Assembly: GCA_019745775.1 (NCBI GenBank) | Contig: JAIESR010000096.1 | Coordinates: 62,001-126,000, forward strand | Length of the DNA stretch: 64,000 nucleotides | DNA from: Xanthobacteraceae bacterium | GTDB taxonomy: Bacteria; Pseudomonadota; Alphaproteobacteria; Rhizobiales; Xanthobacteraceae | Direction: 5' to 3' | The notes under the pieces: generated by a model | What the model was told of the DNA's origin: nothing | Databases searched by the model: none | What the model saw: the letters and a program-made list of their open reading frames with translations, nothing else | In this document: piece after piece, positions 31,068 through 40,194 of the stretch | Position numbering within the stretch: position 1 is the first letter of the stretch | Layout: every line of letters begins with the position of its first letter | Made by a program: the position numbers and the translations under genes

Positions 31068-32045
31068 TCAGTCCGGCTTCACGCCCGCGAATTTCACCAC
31101 CTTGCCCCACTTCTCGGTCTCGGCGGCGACGTATTTGCCGAAGTCCGCCGGCGAGCTCATGATCAGGGTGGCGCCCATCTCGGCGAACTTCGCCTTGACC
31201 GCGGGATCGGCCAGAATGTCGTTCACGGTCTTGTTGAGCTTCGCGATGATGTCGGGCGGCGTGCCGCGCGGCGCACCGAAGCCGTACCACGCGCTCGCCT
31301 CGTAGCCGGGGAGATAGTCGGCGACGGTCGGAACATCCGGCAGCAGCTCCGAGCGGGCCGTGCTGGTGACGGCGAGCGGCCGCAGCTTGCCGGCGCGGAT
31401 GTGCTGGATCGACGTCGGGATGTTGTCGAACATCACCTGCACCTGTCCGGAGATCATGTCGGTCAGCGCCGGCGCGCTGCCGCGATAGGGCACGTGGGTC
31501 ATTTGCACGCCCGTCATCATCTTGAACAGCTCGCCCGACATATGGATCGTCGAGCCGGCGCCCGACGATGCCATGCTGAGCTTGCCGGGATTGGCCTTGG
31601 CGTAGGCAATGAACTCCGGCACCGTCTCCGCCGGCACCGACGGGTGCACCTCCATGACATTGGCGAAGCGGTTGATGCCTGCGACGGGCTCGATGTCGCG
31701 CAGGTAGTTGTGATTGAGCTTGTCGAACAGCGTGGCGTTGATCGCGTTGGCGGGCGCAACGAGCAGCAGCGTGTAGCCGTCGGCCGGCGCGCGGATGACC
31801 GTCTCGGTGGCGTGATTGGTGGCCGCGCCGGGACGGTTCTCGATCACGACGGTCTGGCCGAGCCGCTCCGACATCCATTGGCCCATCAGCCGCGCGGTGA
31901 TGTCGGCCGAGCCGGCCGGCGTATAGCCGATGACGACCCTGATCGGTCGCGACGGGTAGGCTTGTGCGCTGGCGATGCGGGAGACGGCGGGCCATGCAAC
32001 GGCGGCGCCGGCCAGACGCAAGACTCTGCGGCGGGAAAGCTTCAT
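31068..32045 (-). CDS. Bug/TctC-family solute-binding protein 2
   Basis: A 325-residue periplasmic binding protein. The N-terminus LSRRRVLRLAGAAVAWPAV has a twin-arginine-like pattern. Then come YPSRPIRVVIGYTPAGSADI, ENRPGAATNHATETV and PYRGSAPALTDMISGQVQ. It is more similar to the Bug protein cut by the right window edge (SRRR signal, similar IAPAL/SAPAL loop) than to the other three. The ATG at 32045 follows GGGAGGA. It is divergent from the cytochrome c gene that opens the molybdenum-enzyme cluster, so it may supply that cluster's substrate. That link is inference. Confidence 0.9.
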   Translation of the reverse strand: MKLSRRRVLRLAGAAVAWPAVSRIASAQAYPSRPIRVVIGYTPAGSADITARLMGQWMSERLGQTVVIENRPGAATNHATETVIRAPADGYTLLLVAPANAINATLFDKLNHNYLRDIEPVAGINRFANVMEVHPSVPAETVPEFIAYAKANPGKLSMASSGAGSTIHMSGELFKMMTGVQMTHVPYRGSAPALTDMISGQVQVMFDNIPTSIQHIRAGKLRPLAVTSTARSELLPDVPTVADYLPGYEASAWYGFGAPRGTPPDIIAKLNKTVNDILADPAVKAKFAEMGATLIMSSPADFGKYVAAETEKWGKVVKFAGVKPD

Positions 32046-32211
32046 GGCATTCCTCCCAGGAATTGCACAGGGCAATGATACGCGCCTTGCGATAGGGGCG
32101 TCTATGCGGTCAGCCGCCCCTGGCGCCCCGGTGATCGCTCGACTAACATCGGCGGTACCGGTTCGTTCGGTCGAAGCGGTCCAATGACAAGAACATCGGG
32201 GAGGCTCGGTA

Positions 32212-32532
32212 ATGTCCAAGGTCCGTAACGGCGTCCTTGCGTTGTCGCTGGCGTGCGCGTCGGCAATGATCCTGATCGCAGCCGCGAATGCCGAGCAGGC
32301 CAAGGAACAAGCGAAGCATCCGGGCCTCCAGCTGCTGCGTGACAAGTGCTTCCAGTGCCATACCGACTCGATGTGGCGTGATGCGCGTCAGGACGCCCGT
32401 TGGTGGGAAGGCGCGCTCTACCGCATGGTCGGACGCGGCGGCATCTGGACCACGGAAGAGATCAAGCTGATGGCCGACTACCTCGGCACCGATTTCGGGC
32501 CCAACGCCAAGCCGCCCGAGCCCGCGAAGTAA
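32212..32532 (+). CDS. Small monoheme cytochrome c
   Basis: A 106-residue exported protein with a signal peptide ending near ANAEQ and one heme-binding CFQCH motif (CxxCH). YRMVGRGGIWTTEEIKLMADYL provides candidate axial methionines. It would carry electrons in the periplasm. The gene is 52 bases upstream of a Tat-exported ThDP enzyme on the same strand. That suggests the two work together, for example as electron acceptor for an oxidative decarboxylation; this is inference. Confidence 0.85.
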   Translation: MSKVRNGVLALSLACASAMILIAAANAEQAKEQAKHPGLQLLRDKCFQCHTDSMWRDARQDARWWEGALYRMVGRGGIWTTEEIKLMADYLGTDFGPNAKPPEPAK

Positions 32533-32584
32533 GCGCTCCAGTCCAAGAACGCGTTTCAACGAACGAATATCCAGGGAGACCGCC

Positions 32585-34564
32585 ATGCGAGAGCTGGTCG
32601 TAAAATACCTCAACAAGCAGATGTCGCGCCGCAGTTTCGTCGGCAATCTCACCAAGGCCGGCATCACGATGACTGCCGCGCAGGGCGTGCTGGCCTCGGT
32701 CAGCTCCGTGAGCGTCGCGCAGACCGGCCCGACGCCGGCACCGGCCGCCGGCGCTGCAGCGGCTCCGGCCGCAGCACCTGCGACCGCCGGACAGGGCGCC
32801 ACCGGCGTCGTCCGCGCGGTGCAAGGCACCGGCGGTTCCGCCTTTGCCGACCAGCTCATCGCCTCGGGCGTGAAATACGTGTTCGGCAACTCGGCGAGCG
32901 AGGACGCGCCGTTCTATGACGCACTGGTCGATCGCCCGGAGCTCAAATACATCCTCACCCCGCACGAAGGGCCCGGCGCCGCCATGGCCGCCGGCTACGT
33001 CAAGGCCTCGGGCGAACCCACGATCGTCATGCAGGCCGCGGTGGTCGGCATGGCCAATGCCATCGGCCAGATGATCAACGCGTTCAAGGAGCAGACACCT
33101 CTCGTCGTCTACTCCTATCGCTCGGACCAGACCGGCAGCGCCGGACGCGACGGCTTCGAGGAAGTCGCCAACCAGGAGCAGATCGTCCAGCCGTTCACCA
33201 AATATACCTGGCTGGCGCGCCGCGCCGACATGATCCCGGAGACCGTGCGCCGCGCGTTCAAGGCGTCGTGGACGCCGCCTTACGGCCCCTCCTACATCTC
33301 GTGGCACAAGGACTACAACGGCGCGCGCGTGCGCACCGATATCGTGCCGCAAAACCAGGTCGATCCACGCATGCGCGTGCGGCCGAACCCGCAGGAGATC
33401 GAGCGCGCCGCCAAGCTCCTGATTGAAGCCAAGATGCCGCTGCTGATCGTCGGCGACGAAATCTACAAGGCCAAGGCGGTGCCGAAGGCCGTGAAGCTCG
33501 CCGAGCTGCTCGGCATGCCGGTGACGCAGGCGCGCCAGATGTACGCGAACTTCCCGGAGCCGCATCCGCTCTGGGTCGGCGGCCTGCCGGCCGGCACGCT
33601 GAACTCGATCACCTGGCCGAAGGATGCCGACGTCGTCATCAACGTCGGCAACAAGATGCAGCACAACAGCCCGGCGCCGATCGTTCCGCGCAACAAGAAG
33701 TTCATCGACATGCGGATCGACCACTGGAGCATGGGCAATGTCATGCTCACGGAGGTGCCCCTTGTCGCCGACGTCGGGCTTGGCCTCGACGACCTGATCG
33801 CCGCGGTCGAGCAGCTCATCACGCCGGCGCTCAAGCAGAGATACGCCGAGCGCGCCGAGGAGGTGAAGAAATTCACCACGCAGGCCCGCGCGCTGCGCGC
33901 CGGCGTCGTCAACAATCCGGATTGGGATCAGGCGCCGATCATCGCCGACCGGCTCACCCACGAGATCTCACGCTTCGCCGATCCGGACGCCATCATCGTG
34001 CACGAAGCCGGCTCGGTGTCGCTGCACGGCTTCGGCTTCAATCCGATCGGCGGGCGCGAGCTGTTCTTCTACTACGGCGCCCACCTCGGCTCCGGCGTCG
34101 GCACCGCCGCGGGCGTCAAGCTCGCACGGCCTAATCAACAAGTGATCTGCCTGGTCGGCGACGGCTCGTTCATCTTCGGACCGACCGCGCTCTGGAACAT
34201 GGCGCGGCTGGAACTGCCGGTGATCACCGTCGTCTACAACAACCACGCCTATAGCGGACCGCACAGCCGCGCGATCGCCCTCGTCCCGAGCGGACGGATG
34301 GTGCAGACCAACCAGTTCTATCACGACTATCTCGGCAGACCGGATATGGACATGGCGGCGATCGCCAAGGGCTTCGGCGTCGACGGCGAGGTCGTGCAGA
34401 ACCCGGCGCAGCTTCGCGAAGCGCTCGCGCGCGCCCGCAAGCACACGGTCGAAGGCAAGCCCTACCTGCTCGACGTGCAGGTCGCCCGCAAGGGCATCGG
34501 CTGGGCCGAGAAGCCGTGGATCCCGCCGATCCAGATCGCGGGCCTGCGCACCAGAAGGGTCTAG
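32585..34564 (+). CDS. Thiamine-diphosphate-dependent enzyme with Tat-type export signal
   Basis: A 659-residue member of the acetolactate synthase/benzoylformate decarboxylase superfamily. The N-terminus has a Tat motif SRRSFVGN (R15-R16), a hydrophobic stretch to about residue 45, and an Ala/Pro linker (47-70). The Pyr domain follows with the ThDP-activating glutamate E128 (LTPHEGPG). The middle domain comes next, then the PP domain with GDGS (525-528) and NN (552-553). Most relatives are cytoplasmic, so an export signal is unusual. It could decarboxylate or cleave a 2-oxo acid or ring-cleavage intermediate outside the cytoplasm. The substrate cannot be predicted. Confidence 0.85.
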   Translation: MRELVVKYLNKQMSRRSFVGNLTKAGITMTAAQGVLASVSSVSVAQTGPTPAPAAGAAAAPAAAPATAGQGATGVVRAVQGTGGSAFADQLIASGVKYVFGNSASEDAPFYDALVDRPELKYILTPHEGPGAAMAAGYVKASGEPTIVMQAAVVGMANAIGQMINAFKEQTPLVVYSYRSDQTGSAGRDGFEEVANQEQIVQPFTKYTWLARRADMIPETVRRAFKASWTPPYGPSYISWHKDYNGARVRTDIVPQNQVDPRMRVRPNPQEIERAAKLLIEAKMPLLIVGDEIYKAKAVPKAVKLAELLGMPVTQARQMYANFPEPHPLWVGGLPAGTLNSITWPKDADVVINVGNKMQHNSPAPIVPRNKKFIDMRIDHWSMGNVMLTEVPLVADVGLGLDDLIAAVEQLITPALKQRYAERAEEVKKFTTQARALRAGVVNNPDWDQAPIIADRLTHEISRFADPDAIIVHEAGSVSLHGFGFNPIGGRELFFYYGAHLGSGVGTAAGVKLARPNQQVICLVGDGSFIFGPTALWNMARLELPVITVVYNNHAYSGPHSRAIALVPSGRMVQTNQFYHDYLGRPDMDMAAIAKGFGVDGEVVQNPAQLREALARARKHTVEGKPYLLDVQVARKGIGWAEKPWIPPIQIAGLRTRRV

Positions 34565-34581
34565 CGCCGAACTCTCGGGCG

Positions 34582-34637
34582 TGATGCCCGCGCCGGGCGC
34601 GCAAATACGCGTGGCGCGCTCAATGTCGTGGGCATCA
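34582..34637. repeat. Stem-loop region between the ThDP enzyme and the IclR gene
   Basis: TGATGCCC (34582-34589) pairs with GGGCATCA (34630-34637). Inside, GCGCC and GGCGC arms extend the structure. It may terminate the cytochrome/ThDP unit before the regulator gene; no T-run is present. Confidence 0.5.
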
Positions 34638-34769
34638 ACGTCTTGTTCGCGAGCGGACCGCAGTCCTATGCTCACTTTTTTCATATCGTGAGAATTTGTG
34701 GAATCAAGCTGGACGCCGCCGGGGTCTTCTGGCTTGTTACCTTCGATCAATTACAGGGCCAGGAGACGC

Positions 34770-35594
34770 ATGAGCGCGCCGTTCGAGCGCAAGCCCAAGG
34801 GCAGCGGCGACCGCTTGCTGGCGGCGCTGGCGCTGTTCACCATCGAGCGCCCGCAATGGACCGTTGAAGGAGCCGCCGAGGTGCTCGGCGTCTCCGCCAC
34901 CACCGCCTATCGCTATTTCAAGCAGCTCACCGGTTCCGGCCTGATCAGCCCGGTCGCGGGCGCCGGCTATACGCTCGGCCCGGCCATCATCCAGATGGAC
35001 CGGCAGCTCCAGGCCACCGACCCGATGCTGATCGCCGCCCGCGCGGTGATGGTCGACCTGATCCAGCACGCCGCGGAGGGCTCGACCGTCCTGCTCTGCC
35101 GGCTGTTCCACGACCGCGTGATGTGCATGCACCAGGTGATGGGGCGCGGGCCGCAGGCGCCGGTGAGCTACGAGCGCGGCCGGCTGATGCCGCTCTACCG
35201 CGGCGCCACCGCCAAGATCATCCTCGCGCACCTGCCGACCCGCACGCTCAAGTCGCTCTACGCGCACGACGCCGCCGAGATCACCGCCGCCGGGTTCGGC
35301 AAGAACTTCGACGACTTCCGCAACGCGCTCGCGACGCTGCGGCGCGCCGGCGTCTGCGTCACGCATGGCGAAATCGACACCGGCCGCACCGGCATCGGCG
35401 CGCCGATCTTCGATCGCGACCATGCGGTGCTCGGGAGCTTGAGCTTCGCACTGCCCAGCGCGCGCGCCGACGAGGCGCTGATCGAGCGGCTCAAGCCGCT
35501 GACCGCCGAGGGCGCTCGCAAGATAGAACGCATCATGTCGCACGGATCGGGCACCACCCAGCCGAGCCCGGCCCGGGTCAAGATCGCACGTTAA
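34770..35594 (+). CDS. IclR-family transcriptional regulator
   Basis: A 274-residue regulator with an N-terminal winged helix (WTVEGAAEVLGVSATTAYRYFKQL) and a C-terminal IclR effector domain (about 100-260, with VMCMHQVMGRG and VTHGEIDTGRTGIGAPIFD). IclR proteins commonly control aromatic and short-chain acid catabolism and sense a pathway metabolite. The ATG at 34770 follows AGGAG. It ends 24 bases before the molybdopterin gene, so it probably regulates this cluster. No operator was identified with confidence in the 205-base gap upstream. Confidence 0.9.
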   Translation: MSAPFERKPKGSGDRLLAALALFTIERPQWTVEGAAEVLGVSATTAYRYFKQLTGSGLISPVAGAGYTLGPAIIQMDRQLQATDPMLIAARAVMVDLIQHAAEGSTVLLCRLFHDRVMCMHQVMGRGPQAPVSYERGRLMPLYRGATAKIILAHLPTRTLKSLYAHDAAEITAAGFGKNFDDFRNALATLRRAGVCVTHGEIDTGRTGIGAPIFDRDHAVLGSLSFALPSARADEALIERLKPLTAEGARKIERIMSHGSGTTQPSPARVKIAR

Positions 35595-35618
35595 CGCTAC
35601 GTCCGACAGGAGGACGCC

Positions 35619-38600
35619 ATGATCTCCGCAAGCTTCAAACTGTCGCTGATCCTGTACGGGCTCTCGGTGATGTTGCGCTACCAGCGCTGGCGGCACGAGT
35701 CGTTCCGCAAGCGGCTGAAGGAGCGCAATTTCACCGCGCAGATCATGGCGCGCGACGAGGAATGCGGCCGCTGGTTCGAGTTCAAGGACGGTCGCATCCG
35801 CACCGGCGCTGGCCTGCACCCCGCGCCCGACTGCAAGCTGATGTTCAAGAACGCGGCCACCGGCGTCACGCTTTTGACACCGCCGATCAACTGGCTGCGC
35901 CAGATCAACGCGCAGAAGGATTTCGTGCTGTCGGTCGACGGGCCGGAAGACCTCACCAACTGGTTCGCCCAGACGGTGATGATGAGCCAGTCCGCGGGCC
36001 TGAAGATGGGCGTGCGCATGGAGGACGGCTCCATGCGCTATTGCAACATGACCAATGGCGGGCCCGTCTTCATCTACGTGAAGGACGGCAAGATCGTCCG
36101 CATGACGCCGATCGACCTCGCCGACGACGACGGTGCGTCGTTCACCATCGAGGCGCGCGGCGTGAAGCTCACGCCGCCGCGCAAGACGACGCTGGCCCCG
36201 CACGGGCAGAACGCGAAGTCGATCGTCTACTCGCCCGACCGCCTGCTCTATCCGATGAAGCGCGTCGACTTCGACCCGAACGGCGCGCGCAATCCGCAGA
36301 ACCGCGGCAAATCAGGCTACGTGCGCATCTCCTGGGAAGAGGCGATCAAGATCGTCACCGACGAGATCAAGCGCCAGAAGCGCGAGCATGGGCCGGGCGC
36401 GATCGCCGTGTCGCATGGGTCGCACCACACCTGGGGCAATGTCGGCTACTACCTCTCGGCGCTGTTCCGCTTCGCCAACGCGATCGGCATGACGCGCGTG
36501 CACCACAATCCCGACTCCTGGGAAGGCTGGTACTGGGGCGCGGTGCATCACTGGGGCTACACGCTGCGCGTCGGCCAGTCGGAAACCTACGGCACGGTCG
36601 AGGACTGCCTGCAGAACTGCGACATGATCGTGTCGTGGGCGGCCGATCCGGAGTCGACCTCAGGCTCCTACGGCGCGCAGGAAGGCACCGTGCGCCGGCA
36701 GTGGCTGAAGGACCCGAAGCTCGGCATCAAGGTCGTGCACGTCGATCCCTACTACAACGCCACCGCGCAGTTCCTGCCCGGCAAGTGGTTCGCGCCGAAG
36801 CCGACCACCTCGGTCGCGATGGCGATGGCGATTGCCTACGTGTGGGTGAAGGAAGGCCTCTATCACAAGGAATACGTCGAGACCCACACCATCGGCTTCG
36901 ACAAGTGGAAGGACTATCTGCTCGGCGTCGAGGACGGCATCCCGAAAACGCCCGAGTGGCAGGAGAAGGAAACCGGGGTCCCGGCGAAGGACGTGCGTGC
37001 GCTCGCGCGCGAGTGGGGACGCAAGCGCGTCTATCTCGCGCCCGGCGGCTGGGGCAACGGCCACGGCGGCGCCTGCCGCAACCAGACCGGCATCCAGTGG
37101 GCGCGCGTGATGGTGTGCCTCTCGGCGATGCAGGGCCTGGGCAAGCCCGGCTGCAACATGGGCAATCTGCAATGGGGCTGCCCGCTCGATTTCAATTTCT
37201 ATTTCCCGGGCTACTCCGAAGGCGGCATGTCCGGCGATCTCGAGAACACGGCGATGCCGGTCGAGCTCTACCAGCGCATGCCGCAACTGCCGACCATGAA
37301 CTCGAACGGCCAGACCATTCCGCGCATCTGGATGCCGGAAGCGATCACCGAAGGCAAAGCCGAAGGCTATCGCTGGGTCGGCAAGTCGATCGAGCACCAG
37401 TTCGGCAAGTTCATGTATCCCGCTGCCGGCCATTCGCCGGTGCACATGCTCTACAAGTACGGCGGCTCGATCCTCTCGACGATGAACAACACCAATCGTT
37501 GGGTGAAGATGTACCAGTCGGAAAACCTCGAATTCGTCGTCAACCAGTCGATCTGGTTCGAGGGCGAGGCGAAGTTCGCCGACATCATCCTGCCGGCCTG
37601 CACCAATTTCGAGCGCGTCGACATCTGCGAGTGGGCGGGCCTCGGCGGCTACGGCCATCACGGGCAGCAGCAGCTCAATCACCGGGTGATCGTGTTCCAG
37701 GCACCGGCGATCGAGCCCATGGGCGAGTCGAAGTCCGACTTCTGGATCTTCAACGAGATCGCCAAGCCGCTCGGTCTCGCCAACTATTTCTCGGAAGGCT
37801 GCAACGAGCTCGACTGGGTCTACCGCATCTATCTCGCGTCCGACCTGCCGAAGGTGATTTCGTTCAAAGAGCTGCTCAAGCGCGGCTACTACGTCGTGCC
37901 CGCCGAAAAAGAGAAGCTCCGCGCGCCGGTGTCGTTCCGCTGGTTCTGGGAGAACCGCAAGAAGGACGTGCCGGAGGCGCAGCCGCTGCCGTCCGACTAC
38001 ACCGAGGAGTATCTGCGCGGCCTGCAGACGCAGTCGGGCAAGCTCGAGTTCGAGTGCAACAGCCTCAAGCGCGTCAACGATCCGGAGCGTCCGCCGATCG
38101 TCAAGTACGAGCCGGCGGCCGACGGCACGCATTCACCGGATTTCGCGCGCTATCCGCTGCAGATGCTGACGCCGCATTCCAAATACTCGTTCCACACCCA
38201 GGGCGACGGCAAGGATTCGTTCCTGCTCAACATCGAGGACCATCGGGTGAAGGTCGAGGGCTACTACTACTGGATCATGCGGCTCAACGCCGATGACGCG
38301 GCGGCGCGCGGCATCAAGAAGCATGACCTCGTGAAGGTGTTCAACGATCGCGGCGCCGTCATCTGCGCGGCATTGCCGACGCAGCGGCTGCCGCGCGGCG
38401 TCTGCCACGGCTACGAGTCGTCGGCCGTCTACGATCCGATGGGCGAGCCCGGCAAGTCGGTCGACCGCGGCGGCTGTCTCAACCTTCTGACGCCGCACAA
38501 GTCGCAGACGAAGTCGACCCACGCGCTCGCCGGCGCCAATGCGCTGGTGCAGGTCGAGCTGTGGGACCGCCGCACCGAGCACATGTCGGAGACCTTCGCC

Positions 38601-38681
38601 GCGATGCAGAAGGCCGCCGAGGAGAAAGCGCCGCCGGCCCGCGCCAAGGCCAAGGATCCGGTGCTGGTTCCCGCCAAGTAA
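35619..38681 (+). CDS. Molybdopterin enzyme large subunit, transhydroxylase-like
   Basis: A 1020-residue DMSO-reductase-family protein. An N-terminal hydrophobic helix (7-20) and an SCP2-like domain (about 25-135) precede the catalytic part. No N-terminal Fe-S motif is present, as in pyrogallol-phloroglucinol transhydroxylase. From memory of that enzyme, its active residues are H144, D174 and S175 (the Mo ligand). Here SHGSHH and [12 protein letters not shown] give H269, D299 and S300 with identical spacing. Y528 or Y532 could match its active tyrosine. The partner gene follows after nine bases. Likely a phenol hydroxylase or transhydroxylase; the substrate is unknown. Confidence 0.82.
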   Translation: MISASFKLSLILYGLSVMLRYQRWRHESFRKRLKERNFTAQIMARDEECGRWFEFKDGRIRTGAGLHPAPDCKLMFKNAATGVTLLTPPINWLRQINAQKDFVLSVDGPEDLTNWFAQTVMMSQSAGLKMGVRMEDGSMRYCNMTNGGPVFIYVKDGKIVRMTPIDLADDDGASFTIEARGVKLTPPRKTTLAPHGQNAKSIVYSPDRLLYPMKRVDFDPNGARNPQNRGKSGYVRISWEEAIKIVTDEIKRQKREHGPGAIAVSHGSHHTWGNVGYYLSALFRFANAIGMTRVHHNPDSWEGWYWGAVHHWGYTLRVGQSETYGTVEDCLQNCDMIVSWAADPESTSGSYGAQEGTVRRQWLKDPKLGIKVVHVDPYYNATAQFLPGKWFAPKPTTSVAMAMAIAYVWVKEGLYHKEYVETHTIGFDKWKDYLLGVEDGIPKTPEWQEKETGVPAKDVRALAREWGRKRVYLAPGGWGNGHGGACRNQTGIQWARVMVCLSAMQGLGKPGCNMGNLQWGCPLDFNFYFPGYSEGGMSGDLENTAMPVELYQRMPQLPTMNSNGQTIPRIWMPEAITEGKAEGYRWVGKSIEHQFGKFMYPAAGHSPVHMLYKYGGSILSTMNNTNRWVKMYQSENLEFVVNQSIWFEGEAKFADIILPACTNFERVDICEWAGLGGYGHHGQQQLNHRVIVFQAPAIEPMGESKSDFWIFNEIAKPLGLANYFSEGCNELDWVYRIYLASDLPKVISFKELLKRGYYVVPAEKEKLRAPVSFRWFWENRKKDVPEAQPLPSDYTEEYLRGLQTQSGKLEFECNSLKRVNDPERPPIVKYEPAADGTHSPDFARYPLQMLTPHSKYSFHTQGDGKDSFLLNIEDHRVKVEGYYYWIMRLNADDAAARGIKKHDLVKVFNDRGAVICAALPTQRLPRGVCHGYESSAVYDPMGEPGKSVDRGGCLNLLTPHKSQTKSTHALAGANALVQVELWDRRTEHMSETFAAMQKAAEEKAPPARAKAKDPVLVPAK

Positions 38682-38690
38682 GGTGACGCC

Positions 38691-39539
38691 ATGAAAAAAT
38701 GGAACATGATCATCGACGTCGCCGAGTGCACCAACTGCAACCTGTGCACGCTCGCGACCATGGACGAATATGTCGGCAACGACTGGCCCGGTTATTCGAA
38801 GCCGATGCCGAAGCACGGCCACAAGTGGATCAACATCCTCCAGAAGGAACGCGGGCAGATCACCGGCAACGCGCCGATGATTGACATCGCCTACGTGCCG
38901 ACCCTGTGCAACCACTGCGATGACGCGCCCTGCGTCACCAAAGGCGCCGGCGCCGTGACGAAACGCGCCGACGGCATCGTGCTGATCGATCCGGACAAGG
39001 CGAAGGGCCGCAAGGACCTGGTCGACGCCTGTCCCTACGGCCATATCTGGTGGAACGAAGAGCACCAGGTGCCGCAGGCGTTCAACTTCGACGCCCACCT
39101 GATCGACCAGGGCTGGCAGCAGACCCGCGGCCACCAGTCGTGCCCGACGGGGGCGATGCGCGCAGTCTACATCGAAGACGACGCCATGACGCGCAAGGCC
39201 AAGGACGAAGGGCTCGAGGTGATGCGTCCCGAGCTCAACACCAAGCCGCGCGTCTACTACCGCAACCTCTGGCGCTACTCGAAGTGCTTTATCGGCGGGT
39301 CCGTGTCGGCGGAGGCGAACGGCGTCGTCGACTGCGTCGAGGGCGCGACCGTGCGGCTTCTGCGGAACGGCCGGCCGGTCGCGGAGCTGCAAAGCGACAA
39401 TTACGGCGACTTCAAATTCGACCGGCTCGACGAGAATTCCGGCGCCTACACCGTCGAGATCGAGGCCCAGGGCCACAAGAAGAAGACGGTCGCGGCGGAG
39501 CTCGGCGTCAGCATCAATCTCGGCGAGATCAGGCTGTAG
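38691..39539 (+). CDS. Iron-sulfur small subunit with C-terminal CnaB-like domain
   Basis: A 282-residue electron-transfer partner of the molybdopterin subunit. Ferredoxin-like cysteines are C13, C16, C19, C73, C76, C81, C114 and C151, enough for two [4Fe-4S] clusters. The CxxC expected near residue 130 is replaced by FNFD, so one cluster of the usual set seems lost. Residues about 205-282 (DCVEGATVRLLRNGRPVAEL, NYGDFKFDRLD, GAYTVEIEAQGH) form a CnaB/transthyretin-like barrel, a known trait of the transhydroxylase beta subunit. No signal peptide is present, so it is probably cytoplasmic. Confidence 0.85.
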   Translation: MKKWNMIIDVAECTNCNLCTLATMDEYVGNDWPGYSKPMPKHGHKWINILQKERGQITGNAPMIDIAYVPTLCNHCDDAPCVTKGAGAVTKRADGIVLIDPDKAKGRKDLVDACPYGHIWWNEEHQVPQAFNFDAHLIDQGWQQTRGHQSCPTGAMRAVYIEDDAMTRKAKDEGLEVMRPELNTKPRVYYRNLWRYSKCFIGGSVSAEANGVVDCVEGATVRLLRNGRPVAELQSDNYGDFKFDRLDENSGAYTVEIEAQGHKKKTVAAELGVSINLGEIRL

Positions 39540-39547
39540 TCCCAAGC

Positions 39548-39687
39548 CGTCATTCCAGGGCGCGGACGAAGTTCGCGAGCCCGGAATCCATATCCCCTGC
39601 ATTTCAGGTGCAGCAGGGGTGTTCATCACCCAAAGTTTTGCGAATATGGATTCCGGGCTCGCCGCTTCGCGGCGCCCCGGAATGACG
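39548..39687. repeat. 140-bp multi-stem palindrome between the Fe-S and DoxX genes
   Basis: The ends CGTCATTCC and GGAATGACG are inverted. Inner arms 39575-39593 (GCGAGCCCGGAATCCATAT) and 39644-39662 are perfectly complementary over 19 bp. The centre has CCCCTGC against GCAGGGG. It fills almost all of the 162-base gap between two same-strand genes. It could destabilise or stabilise the mRNA and separate expression of the upstream pair from the membrane genes. Confidence 0.85.
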
Positions 39688-39701
39688 CCGTTGGGGGCAG
39701 C

Positions 39702-40181
39702 ATGATCGATCCATCGCAATCTCTCATCGTCCCCGCGCTCGGTCCGATCTACCAAAGCCTCGCGCCGTGGGTCGAGGCCCTGCTGCGTGCCGTCGTCGGG
39801 CTCTGGCTGGTACCGCACGGGCTGCGCAACACCTTCGGCTTCTTCCCGACCACCGGCGTACGCTCGAACAGCATCCCGGCGCTTGCGGCACAGCTCGACC
39901 ACGACGGCTATCGACCCGGCAGGCTCTGGGCGCCGGCGATCTCCGCGGTGCAGCTCATCGGCGGCCCGCTGCTCGCGCTCGGCCTGTTCACGCGGCCGAC
40001 CGCGTTCGCGATCCTGATGTTTCTTCTGGTCGCCAATATCGAGCGCTGGCGGGTCGGAAAATACTTCTGGAATCAGCTCGGCCTCGAGTACACCGTGATG
40101 TGGACGGTCGCGACCTGCTATTTCCTGGTCAACGGCGGCGGCCGCATCTCGCTCGATCATCTGATCGGCCGCGCATTTTGA
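39702..40181 (+). CDS. DoxX-family membrane protein
   Basis: A 159-residue protein with four hydrophobic segments. DoxX-like features are LLRAVVGLWLVPHGLRNTFG near the N-terminus, LWAPAISAVQLIGGPLLALG and a final transmembrane helix before GGGRISLDHLIGRAF. DoxX proteins occur in thiosulfate:quinone oxidoreductase and many uncharacterised oxidoreductase operons. Here one could link the molybdenum enzyme to the quinone pool, which is inferred from position only. The next gene starts 14 bases downstream. Confidence 0.82.
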   Translation: MIDPSQSLIVPALGPIYQSLAPWVEALLRAVVGLWLVPHGLRNTFGFFPTTGVRSNSIPALAAQLDHDGYRPGRLWAPAISAVQLIGGPLLALGLFTRPTAFAILMFLLVANIERWRVGKYFWNQLGLEYTVMWTVATCYFLVNGGGRISLDHLIGRAF

Positions 40182-40194
40182 GGACGAGATCGAC

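Noticed and set aside
35123-38296. 1057-codon plus-strand frame overlapping the molybdenum subunit gene
   Set aside because: It is rich in Arg and Ala with no domain features, and shares the strand in another frame with two genes that have clear motifs.
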